Below, one piece after another: positions 1 to 9,550 of a DNA stretch of 20,677 nucleotides. Source of the DNA: Plantago elongata (lineage: Eukaryota; Streptophyta; Magnoliopsida; Lamiales; Plantaginaceae); assembly GCA_036897095.1 (NCBI GenBank), contig JAYMSP010003208.1, positions 1 through 20,677 on the forward strand, given 5' to 3'. Both the position numbers and the translations under genes were made by a program. The notes below the pieces were generated by a model. That model was given only the letters and a program-made list of their open reading frames with translations, did not search any database and had not been told where the DNA came from. Position 1 is the first letter of the stretch; every line of letters begins with the position of its first letter.

Positions 1-136
1 GCTCCAAGAACACAACAATGTGAAACAATGCTGCAAGGATATTGTTACAGAAGCTATAAAACGTGGGGCTACTGATATTGTTCTGCTCCTTCGATTATTT
101 TTCTGCTCACTAATTGATGAAAGAAATTTATTGCAG
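1..136 (+). other. Intron of the DNA polymerase alpha gene (5' part outside window)
   Basis: This stretch precedes the first recognisable polymerase exon and ends in TTATTGCAG, a good 3' splice site. No frame encodes the conserved polymerase residues that should directly precede the MYG motif (normally KLTANS), and no donor site follows such a motif here. It is therefore read as the end of an intron whose donor lies before the window. Confidence 0.6.
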
Positions 137-3100
137 TATGTATGGATGCTTGGGATTCTCAAACTCCAGATTCTATGCAAAACCACTGGCAGAACTTATA
201 ACATTTCAAGTGCGGTTTTCATCACCAAATGAAAATGAAATGTTTAGGTAGTCAGATTATACCAGAGATGAGTGACTTATGATGTTTTGCAGGGAAGGGA
301 GATTTTACGGAGGACTGTTGATCTTGTTCAAAATACTCTGAACTATGAGGTCTATAATTATATATGTTGCAGCTTGCTGTTTCTAGTGGTTACTTTAAAT
401 GATTTTCTATAGTCTAAAATCACTTATGTTCATCTTGTGTCTTCGAGCAGGTCATTTATGGTGACACGGATTCAATAATGATATACACTGGACTTGATGA
501 TACCAAAAAAGTGAAAGAGATAGCACGGATGGTCATTCAAGAGGTGTGTTTCAAATATGTACTGCTAAGTTTTGTGGAATAGAATTGGTAAACAAGTGTT
601 TGTGAACTAAGTATTTCGTAAATTTTAGGATCAGGTCATTAGATGTTCTTCAAATTTGATTCATAATTATAACTATTTAGTTTCTCAGCAATCGAAGCTT
701 GATCCAAGCATCAGACACGTTGGGAAAGATAATTTCTGGTCCATGTAACTATTTACTTTCTCAGACGTTAAAGCTTGGTTTAAGAATTGGACACAAAAAT
801 TATGCTACGAAATATGATTTATGGTCATTCTATTTTCTCGTTCAAAATCATGTATCATATTCGTGTTTGACGTGTCTTGCAATTCAAATTGAAGTGAATT
901 ATTTGCTCTAATGTGCTTCTGCAATATTTCTCATATTGTTGCTCTTAGGTCAACAAGAAATATAAGACTCTTGAGATTGACCATGATGGCATGTACAAGA
1001 GAATGCTATTGAAGAAGAAGAAATATGCTGCAGTAAAAATTCATTTTAAAGATGGCACTTCATATGAGGTATGGCTTACTGACTCCACTGAGATTCAAGT
1101 GAACTCTATTTGGTAGTTGCCCTTATACTCATCCGAGTTTGCTGCAGGTTATTGAGCGTAAAGGCCTTGATCTGGTTCGACGTGATTGGAGCTTACTGTC
1201 CAAGGAACTGGGAGATTTTTGCCTTGGTCAAATATTATCTGGCGGGTGAGTTTACTCGTCCCCTGCACTACATAACTCGGTCATTTTGCCCTGATTCAGT
1301 TTCTGCAGTTGACTATACTTGATATTTCGCTTCTTTCAGGTCTTGTGAGGATGTTGTTGAAGCAATACACAATGCACTCATGAAGGTACTCGTCTGATCT
1401 TGAGTTCATTTCAAGTTCTAATGTTGTTTTCGTCAGTTCAAGGTAACAAATAAGGATTTGGTAAGAAATATGCACATGGAAACTTTGTAATATTGTAATT
1501 AAATTGAACTAAGGTTTGTTACAACAGTTTCACTTAAGTTAATAAAATAAAATGGAGTCAATCAGTGAAGCCATTAACAAATTTGGGATTCTCTCTGTAG
1601 ATTTTAGTTTTGCTATGAGAACTTCATTGGTAATATTTTTGTTGATATATTGCAGGTCCGAGAAGAAATGAGAAAGGGTGAGATACCACTGAAAAAATAT
1701 GTGATCACGAAGACGCTAACCAAACAACCTGGAGCGTACCGTCATGCTAAAGGCCAACCTCATGTTGAAGTATGTGTGTAGCATGTCAAATTGTCAAGAT
1801 TCTATGGTGTATTATCGCTTTCTGTGCATTGAATCTATCTTGGTTATTCAGGCAGCACTTCGACGAAAGAGAATTGGCTATGTGACTGGTTGTTCTGCTG
1901 GTGATACAGTTCCTTATTTCATTTGCTGCGAGCAGGTCAGCACATTTATAATCCTTATTCTGACATTATTGGCATTTTACTGTGAAGGTTCAGGTGTACT
2001 TTTCAGAATATTTTAGAATCAGTATGCAACATTATACTGCGAATTTTATGGATGCACAAGGGAAAGAATTGGACCTGGATTTCATACCCATTAATCTTAA
2101 CATAATTTGAAAAGAATGTTGATTTTTTGGCTGTAAAGAAAAGGAACTAGTAGTTCATATATGGTCTGTGTACTTTCGACTATCATACTCAGTTTTAGAA
2201 CACATGATTAACTTTTTATGCATATGTGCAGGGAAATGGTTCAACTACCTCTGGGGGAATTGCCCAGCGGGCGAGACATCCTGATGAACTGCGAAATGGC
2301 AACGCAAGCTGGATAGTTGACATTGATTATTACCTAGCACAGCAGGTTTGGCTTCTATCATGCGTTTGAATTCAGGGGGGGCATTGGTTTCAATATCTTG
2401 CATATTTTCTATTGTATCTCGAGGAACTTTACCAAATGCTGTGCAGATTCATCCGGTGATATCACGTCTATGTGCATCAATTCAGGGTACAAGTCCAGCA
2501 CGCTTAGCTGAGTGTTTGGGCCTCGACTCCTCAAAGGTTAATGGCATTTCTAATGCACACAGATATACACATACATGCTTTTCTATTATCTAGCAGTAGC
2601 AGGTTCCACTTATAAGTGATCCTGTAGTATAAGTCTGCCTTACATTTTCAGTTCTAGAACAAATCGAGTTATTCTTCCAACGCTGATCCTTCCAGCTCGT
2701 TGTTATTTTCATTAGACGACAAAGAGAGGTGCATATTCTATTAATGCTGCCTTTCTCATGCACGAAAGATCATTGGTGACTTGTTGATGAAATCTTTCCA
2801 AGATTCTATCTTTTTTGTCGCTTAATTCAGGTCATATAAGATCTACAGAGCTGAGTATTCCATTGCAATGTTTATTCCGTACTTATCTGGAATGATTATA
2901 ACAATTCATATTATACCTCTGCATATTTATGACAAAACTGCATTAAGAGAATCTCGAACTTGCAGATATCGGGGTTGTGAACTTTTAAAGTTGTCATGCC
3001 CAAGATGCTCGGATACCTTTGAATGCTCCCATATATGGAGCTCTGTATGACATTGCTCAATCCACAACAAGGCCAGTTGTCATCTGGACTGGCTAACAGT

Positions 3101-4000
3101 TTCTGGCAAAAATTGCGGTGTCCGAAATGCGCAGAGGAGGCAGATGGGGAACTGTAACCCCTGCACTTTTGGCCAACCAGGTACTTGTTTCCGATTTCAA
3201 GTCAATTGTTGATAGATGATTCAAAGTCACATGATCAAGTCCCGACGCAATATGAGCTTCCTTAAAATTCAAAGACACTTTCAGTTGGGTTAATGGTTGC
3301 ACATTATCAGGTGAAAAAGCAACAGAAAGGTTCATGTCTACATATTACAAAGGCTTTATGGTGGTATGTTCTTTAAGCAGTGTTAACAACAATTCTGGTT
3401 TACAGGCCCTATCTGCTGATCTAACAAATAACTTTGATTTTATATTCCAGTGCGATGATGAAACGTGCAACTACACAACCCGTAAGATAAATCTTCAAGT
3501 GCTAGGAGATGCAGAAAGAGGGACAGCTTGCCCAAATTATCCATACTGCAATGGGCATCTTTACAGAAAGGTAAGGAAAGGCAGTGAACATCCGGTGTAT
3601 AACTTACTGATGGATCTCGTATCGTATGGCTTACTAATAAACCATTTTGTGTTTTAATGACCATATCAGTACACACAAGCAGATTTGTACAAACAGTTAA
3701 CCTACTTCTTCTACACTTTAGATACAGTTCGCTGCATTGAGAAGGTAAAAGTAATATATATTTTTCCACAAGTAAGCTACAGTCTCACTAATATAGTCTG
3801 TTTTTTTTTTTTTTAAGATCAAGGGGAATCAAAAGTTTCTTTGGGAGAGTGAACTTGCTAAAATACGACCCCAGGTTACGTTGGCAGCATCAATTGTGCA
3901 GAAAATCCGCGACCGGTGTTCCTATGGTAGGGTGCAGCTACAAGATTTGCTGTTACTGTTTGAGCAAAGTCTTGTATATTTGCCTCTACCGATAGATTAG
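137..4000 (+). CDS. POLA: DNA polymerase alpha catalytic subunit, 3' half (5' end outside window), C-terminal exons disrupted
   Basis: This is the family-B replicative polymerase that extends RNA primers in the primase-polymerase complex in the nucleus. Exons read by splice sites and protein similarity: 137-209, 293-349, 451-543, 949-1068, 1148-1245, 1340-1385, 1656-1769, 1852-1935, 2232-2345, 2447-2536, 2652-2728 (or from 2658), 2966-3180, 3311-3363, 3451-3570, 3670-3744 and 3818-4000. Hallmarks seen are [20 protein letters not shown], the catalytic YGDTDSIMI (exon 451-543), the KKKKYAAVK motif, [18 protein letters not shown] and the cysteine pairs of the C-terminal zinc region (CPRC, CPKC, then CDDETC and CPNYPYC). 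The last exon ends with [16 protein letters not shown] and then an unusual tail to TAG at 3998-4000. In exons 2966-3180 and 3311-3363 the homologous reading moves between frames, and the direct reading frame stops at TGA 3048-3050. Assignment to the family is secure; whether the copy works is not. Confidence 0.9.
2966..3363 (+). other. Broken zinc-finger exons of the polymerase alpha gene
   Basis: The exon at 2966-3180 begins in frame ([16 protein letters not shown]) but meets TGA at 3048-3050. Recognisable homology resumes in a second frame from 3049 ([11 protein letters not shown]), in a third from 3092 ([19 protein letters not shown]), and returns to the second frame from 3148 ([11 protein letters not shown]). 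The shift near 3146-3149 lies in a run of four G. The next exon (3311-3363) is 53 nt where 54 is expected, with the change between VKKQ and [11 protein letters not shown] protein read straight through would lose the whole cysteine-rich C-terminal domain, which in this family binds the B subunit and primase. Sequencing error is an alternative cause. Confidence 0.7.
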
Positions 4001-4294
4001 AGCTATGGATGCTATTATTGAGTTTATATTTATAAGATGCAGAGTTACTGCAGCTAATAGAAAGTCCTTCATTGTACTTCATTTACAACCCGGGTTTTGA
4101 AAGTAACAAGTTAACAGAAGCTGGGTTTTTTTCTGTAAGATTGACATCTCTCGGGGGTGTTTTTTCGTAATTGATTCCCATTCTTTGAACGAAAGAGAAG
4201 AAATAAAACACTAAGATTACTTGTACATGAACTCATTACGTGCACATTTTTGCATTCAGCATAGGCACTCATCAACCATCTTTGCAAAAATTAA
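4001..4294 (+). promoter_or_regulatory. Polymerase alpha 3' UTR and poly(A) signal; tail-to-tail with RING gene
   Basis: The gap between the convergent polymerase and RING stop codons is 294 nt. A canonical AATAAA on the plus strand lies at 4202-4207, about 200 nt after the polymerase stop. No clear canonical signal for the RING gene is seen on the other strand, so its 3' UTR may overlap the polymerase 3' UTR. Confidence 0.45.
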
Positions 4295-4657
4295 CTAGAA
4301 GCCACCAACATGAAAAGAAGAAAACCAGATAACCATATCATCAGTTATCCACTCCTGTCTCGCCATAGCCATCCGGTTAACACTGGCGTGTTTTCTCTGT
4401 TCGTCCTCTTCTACATAAGACCTACATACCGGACATGTCTTGACCCGAGGCATGGCCAACCATGTATTGACACAGTGCCGGTGAAACTCATGCTGACATG
4501 GGAGCACCCGGGTGGTTGATCCCTCCAGAGTCGACAAGCACACTGCACATTCGTCTGCTTTTCCTCTACCAGATTCTGCAACTCTTGCTGCTGGGGAACA
4601 TACTTGTGCAATGCTGTTCCAGAAGAGAGTAGTGAGCAGTGACCAGATCATGTCCAT
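4295..4657 (-). CDS. Small RING-H2 finger protein, probable E3 ubiquitin ligase
   Basis: This 120-residue single-exon protein is largely one RING-H2 domain. The metal ligands are C37, C40, C54, H56, H59, C62, C75 and C78 (C-X2-C-X13-C-X-H-X2-H-X2-C-X12-C-X2-C), with the conserved tryptophan W66 between the sixth and seventh ligands. This is the cross-brace pattern of E3 ligases that recruit E2 ubiquitin-conjugating enzymes; substrates cannot be inferred. The N-terminal 30 residues hold a moderately hydrophobic segment (IWSLLTTLFWNSIAQV), possibly an anchor or amphipathic helix. The C-terminal 35 residues are basic, then aromatic. The start at 4657 is the first in-frame ATG and follows a tiny upstream ORF. 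The gene lies tail-to-tail with the polymerase gene. All ligands are present, so it looks functional. Confidence 0.85.
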   Translation of the reverse strand: MDMIWSLLTTLFWNSIAQVCSPAARVAESGRGKADECAVCLSTLEGSTTRVLPCQHEFHRHCVNTWLAMPRVKTCPVCRSYVEEDEQRKHASVNRMAMARQEWITDDMVIWFSSFHVGGF

Positions 4658-4658
4658 G

Positions 4659-4676
4659 CTATATTATCGGATGCAT
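4659..4676 (-). promoter_or_regulatory. Five-codon upstream ORF before the RING gene
   Basis: On the minus strand ATG CAT CCG ATA ATA TAG ends one base before the RING start codon. If transcription begins upstream, this minimal upstream ORF would be met first and could lower translation or force re-initiation at the main ATG. That it is translated is inference. Confidence 0.35.
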
Positions 4677-5922
4677 TTAAGTAATGATTGTGCTTCGGAT
4701 TCGGAATGAGGTGGCTGCTAATCTGCTGCTTTAAATTAGAAGGAAATGAAGTGATTTTGGGTAATATTGTATGACATTCTGTGCCATCAGAGTAGATGGA
4801 TATATAGCTATTAAGCAAGTAGTGAGTCACTTTCAGAAGGATGCATTCTTTACTTGGTTTGCAAATGAAATGGTGGTTGATTTGAACTACAAGATTTTGA
4901 GTCTTGAACTAAATCTGTTGCATATACAACCAACCAGCATTGTAAATTTGATACTTTAACCTAATGTTTGGTTAGAAGTGTGTTGTCTTTCTTTTCTTAC
5001 ACATGAAATATCCGTGCAGAAAAGCTATTTCAGAATAGGTCTGTTTTAGAAAGTGCTGAAACAAACCACATGTATGTTAAATTATTGATACATGTCTGCT
5101 TGTGTTTCTTATACAATGAAGGTCTAGTAATAGCAGTTAAGCACAAAGAAATATACCAGAAGTACATACCACTCATGCAAGCAAAAGTTTATTGATTGGT
5201 TTTTAAGAGACTCAAGTAGCAACTATATGAAAGAACCCGTTACCCGCCTAAGGGAAAATCCGCTGACATCTACATTTACGATACTAAGAAGCTCACAAGC
5301 GCATTTCTACAACCTGCACTTGATAGCAACTACACAGTGACCTTATTTGCATATATTCCTTGAAACAGTTTTTGAAACTGAACAAGACAACTCAACTTAC
5401 CTATAAACTCAGAAGCTACAGCAGATAAAGCGATTCACACGATATTCTCATCTATAAACTAATATGCATCTGGGGCACGAAAGCAGGGTAATATCAGCAC
5501 ATGTGAAAACATATTCAAGCAAAACAGAGATATGAATGAACAAATGTAGAGCGAACATGATCTCATTGAAGTAGGGAGCATAAAGCATTAAAAGGGAGGG
5601 ATCTTGAACTAAACCAAAACTGCAAGTAATTGTGTATATGCAACTGTTGGTTTATACAATACAAGTTTCTGATGGGGAAAAAACAAAATTCCCATTATGC
5701 TAGTAGATTACAAAGGTCTACACCAATCCCCTACAAATGCTCTCGAGCGAGACTATACAGAAAGAATGAATTATGAATAAGTGAATTACATGTCAATCGA
5801 TGGCATCCTACATGTGTGGAAAGGTATTCCTAGTTTCTGTGAAAAATGATGCCTCAAAAAATGCACACAAATACATCTTGGGCTGCTTCTGAGTCAAAAT
5901 TTGATCAATGGGCAATCTATTA
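4677..5922. other. Intergenic region, RING gene 5' flank and transporter 3' flank
   Basis: These 1.2 kb contain no supportable gene. All open frames are short, lack domain signatures, and the base composition is AT-rich like the introns. The part near 4.7-5.0 kb should hold the RING promoter, and the part near 5.6-5.92 kb the transporter 3' UTR. An AATAAA on the minus strand lies at 5188-5193, but it is about 730 nt beyond the transporter stop and may not be used. Confidence 0.5.
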
Positions 5923-8451
5923 CTACTTCATAATCCTATTCATCCAAAGCCATTTACCTTCACTTAGCTTTGCTCTTATTTCTGTTCTGACAACATGAAT
6001 CAGCAACGACCCAGCAAATAGTATAGAAACAACAAGCACTACAAAAACATTGTTCCACCCTGTAGTAGAAATATATCCAGCCAGAAGTGGCCCAATAGCA
6101 GCACCTACAGAGCCAGTACCGTCTATAATTGCTGTGACTGTAGCTAATGCACGGGCATTCCCTTTCATCGAGTTCTGTGTACCAAGATCAGCAGCCACTG
6201 CAGTTGTTATTAGTGCATAAGGACCATTTACAAGTAGACCGGAAGCAAACATCAATGCTATGTTCATGAACATTGATACACTTCCATAAAGGCGATAGAG
6301 AATCAGGGCTGGAATTGATAAGGAAAAATATATAACTGAAGTTACAGCACGAGCCTCAATCAAATCAGATAGGAAACCTGCTGAGATTCCTCCAAAGACT
6401 CCCCCGATGTCAAAGATTGTCGAAAGAATCCCAGCTGTTTTATGGGATAGATGCACCCCCGAGACAGCTGAATTTTACCAAAGAATCTTAAATAAGAAAG
6501 AACAATTTGCAATTTGATGAAAAATAAATCTCTTCATGTGCTGTGTCATACTTACATGCCAGATCCAATGTCAGCTTACATTGGACTAGATTCAAGTAAA
6601 TTTTGTATTTGCATCTAAAACCTGAACACGCTAATTGGTACGCAATAAATCCTATTAACACACCATGCTAACACAACTCTTGCACCTACGCCATAGAAAT
6701 AATTTTCTCTCAAAAGACCACACCCAGTCAAGCACTTGTCAATTAATCATAGCAACCCGTGTTCATAAAAGAGCTATGATAATGGTATGTGGAAAAGGAT
6801 ATGTTGCTTCTATTGTGTCAGTCTCATGCAAAGGGTACATACTAATACTTGAAGGATTGAGAAGGTCTTAAAATAAACGACAGCTCTCTAAGTGCACACC
6901 ACCGTACAGATTTCTATAGTCTTCTCTAGTTAAAGCAAATAGTAGCTAAAACACATGAAGATGACAATTAAATGTAATGCTTGAGCCTTCAAGGGTCGCT
7001 CAGATGATCTACTTCAAACTTATACAATGGCCTTGAAGGGAAAAGAAATTGGAAGGTAAACCTTTTACCTATATCCTGCCACATTTTTCTCCCACAAGAT
7101 CACAATCACATTGTGTTTGGTCCCAATCAAACTCAAAACTTTCCTTTTAACAGACCAAACACTTGCAATCACTCTAAACTCAATAACGTGGCAAAAGGGT
7201 ATATTCATTATACAGAATAGATGCTGAGGATTCAAACTATTTCATATTAACTAGATAGGTTGAATTAGTAAGGAACAATGTTGAACAGCTTAACCACAAT
7301 CCCTTTAATACCTACCATAAATGTGGACGGTCTATACTAATACTCTATAGATTTATATTACCTTTCTTTACTTGAGTCACTTAGAAATACAAGAACTTTG
7401 AAATGAATATTGAATTTAATGAATGAAAAATGCATGCATTATCTAATTTAAACCAAGTCAACTAACAAATATCCGTAAAGGGAAAAGAAATTGGACTGGT
7501 ACCTGTGTGCCTTAGGTAGAATGGCAACCAATATAAAAACGTGTACGCCACAAGCTTAGAGAAAAACAAGCAGAACGCATATGATGCAACATGAGGCAAC
7601 TTCCACGCCTCCAAGAAGGCTATTGCACTGGCACCTTCCCCATCCCCCAATCCAAGCACTCCATTCTCCTCCACCTCAGTTTTCACCGACTCAACCAACG
7701 CCAGCCCTTCAACATTCACCTCACTCTCACTCTCTGCCAACTCAAACCCAATATCTCCCGGATCAACAACAAGAAACAAATACAGAACAACCGCAGCCAT
7801 CATTAAAAACATCCCAGGCAGCACAAATGACCAACCCCATCCAAATCCCAAAACCGACGAAGCTACAATAGACCCCATAATGTTCCCTACCGAAGTATGT
7901 GAATTCCAAACCCCCATTATCAACCCTCTCTTGGCCTTCCCAAACCATTTCCCCACAACAGCCACAACCGACGGCCAACCCACAGACTGAAACAAACCAC
8001 AGAACATCTGAATGACGAAAAAAGCACCGAAAGAATGCAAATCAACAAAGTACCCAAACCCGAACAGTATAACTAAAAACCCACTGCCTAACATCCCAAT
8101 ACTCAGAAAAATCCTCAAATCCATCGTGTCACCAATATGCCCAGCAAAGTACATCCCAATTGCGTACGTCAACAGGAAAGCGAGATCAAGCTCGCCTAGC
8201 CTGTGTGGTCCACGTGGTCCGTCGAATGGGGCCCACCCAGTTTGTTCTTGATCGGAGCTGGTGGCTAAGGTTTGGTTAGTGAGGATGGATTTGACGATGC
8301 TGGGAGGTTTACGGGAAGCGTGGAAGGCTGCGTAGGCGATGAAGGTGAGAAGAAGGACGAGGAAACGGTGGAATTTTAGGGTTTTATGAGGCGGAGATAG
8401 GCTGGGGAAGTAGCTGAGACCTGGCGGTTGTTTTGGCGTATTTTCCATCAT
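5923..8451 (-). CDS. G3Pp: Glycerol-3-phosphate permease-like transporter (MFS, SLC37/OPA family)
   Basis: Two exons, 8451-7503 and 6467-5923, join in phase 1 (ACA G|CT) across an intron with donor GTACCA and acceptor TTCAG, giving 497 residues, the usual length for plant glycerol-3-phosphate permeases. The protein should sit in a membrane with 12 helices and exchange organophosphate for phosphate. Seen directly: the first hydrophobic helix (residues about 30-45) runs into the family signature [12 protein letters not shown] (44-55). Further hydrophobic segments fill exon 1, a hydrophilic acidic loop lies near residues 235-275 between the two six-helix halves, and exon 2 carries [18 protein letters not shown] and the last helices. 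No break is seen. Start: two adjacent ATG codons at 8451 and 8448; upstream lies a TATA box. Family members in Arabidopsis respond to phosphate starvation, but no such element was identified here. Which paralogue this is cannot be told. Confidence 0.9.
6468..7502 (-). other. Intron of the transporter gene
   Basis: A single intron of 1035 nt, GT...CAG on the minus strand. It is AT-rich with only short open frames, and no nested gene or recognisable transposon is seen. Its position between the halves of the transporter, after PFYLRHT, keeps the frame. Confidence 0.8.
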
Positions 8452-9004
8452 TGTTGGGGTTCTGTAGTGAGATTTTGAATGTGGATCAAGGAAAGGTTTA
8501 TGGGTTTTAATTTAACAGATGATTATATAGATAGTGTAGTGAGAAGAGATCGAACATGGGCAGGCCATGAATTTCAGATTTAGGATCTGGAGATTTTTCT
8601 GGTGGAATGGAAGTGACAACTGACTAGTCTTTGTCTCAAAGTTATTCAAAGATTTCTTCATGCTTTTGGTTTTGGAATTTGGAATATATTATCAATCAAT
8701 ACGTTGTTTATAAATAAAAAACTCAGCTTAAAATCGTAAAATCAATTTTCAGATTATTTTGAATCTTGCAAGATTAAAATTCTCAAGATTTGTCAAGTAG
8801 TAACAGCCAAGGACTAACAGACTCATTCACTAAAAGGCATATCTATACTATATAGTTCTTCACAGCTAGATTTAAATGCAGAAGATGCATTGCCAAACAC
8901 AGAAGTGTAGGTCATAGAGCTGTTTATGTGCGAATATTTGCTGAGGGCACAAAAGAACTACTGCTTTGGAAATGGAATACCAATGCAGCTCACTTGAACC
9001 GAGA
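8452..9004 (-). promoter_or_regulatory. Transporter promoter and 3' flank of the exon-array gene
   Basis: On the minus strand CTATATAATC (TATA core at 8523-8529) stands about 70 nt before the transporter ATG, which would place transcription start near 8495 and leave a short 5' UTR. The rest, up to 9004, should include the 3' UTR of the next gene, which points the same way. No other gene is seen. Confidence 0.5.
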
Positions 9005-9550
9005 TTACTCGACTGCCATGATTTCATCTTCGACTCCTTGGTTCATTTCAATATCTGGTGGAGTGTCATAGCCGACAACACAGCGCTTGGCGCTTTTAGC
9101 TAAATTGAGAGCAACAGTATCACAAGAGGAAGGAGCATATAAAAGTCTGAAAGAATCCAATGCTGGTACTAACGATTTTATATCATGAATAATTAGCCCA
9201 TCACTTGGAGAATCTGCATCTGCTTTGTTCAACTTTTCAACCAATTCCTGATTGCCTGATTCCAACACCACCTTCAACAAGCCTCTGTCAATTGCAAAAC
9301 ACAATACATCTCGCACTGCAGAAGCTTCAACTTCTACAGGATCCATAGAATAAGAAGGCACCTTTATCTGCTTCCAGCCCAGCATCTTTCCATTGTCATC
9401 ACGCCGTGCAACAAAGCCCATGCCTAAATCATCATACTCACTGGAAATCACTGCCGCGTAATTAAGCTTGACAAGGCCTTCATATGGTGGCTCTGAGGGC
9501 GTTGCAGCAGGTTGTCTAACTACAGATTGTGGTGGTGAATTCTCTTCGAG
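9005..9550 (-). other. Last exon: RNase H-like (RVT_3-type) domain with lost catalytic residues
   Basis: The exon begins after TCATCTCCAG in phase 0 and encodes 181 residues. Positions about 27-155 follow the plant RNase H-like (RVT_3) pattern: LVKLNYAAV, MGFVARRDDNGKMLG, PVEVEASAVRDVL, LKVVLESGNQELVEKLN, GLIIHDIKSL and a final DTVALNLAKSA. In active members the first motif is N-x-D-G/A, and here it reads NYAA. The third reads ES-D, and here it is ESG. The acidic residue of the second motif (E75) remains. It is therefore probably a binding or structural domain rather than a nuclease. Such domains occur in plant non-LTR retrotransposons and as host-gene descendants. The acidic tail ends EDEIMAVE. 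Confidence 0.72.

Noticed and set aside
1-232. The 70-codon open frame at the left edge as coding
   Set aside because: It matches polymerase alpha only after 137, and there in a different frame; before that no homology is seen.
3334-3657. A 107-codon plus-strand frame as a separate gene
   Set aside because: It is read-through of polymerase exons 3311-3363 and 3451-3570 with the intron between them.
4411-4709. Other frames overlapping the RING gene on both strands
   Set aside because: No domain signature; the RING-H2 ligands are all in the 4295-4657 frame.
7581-8251. Plus-strand frames across the transporter's first exon
   Set aside because: They are shadows of the minus-strand transporter frame, which has a full family signature.
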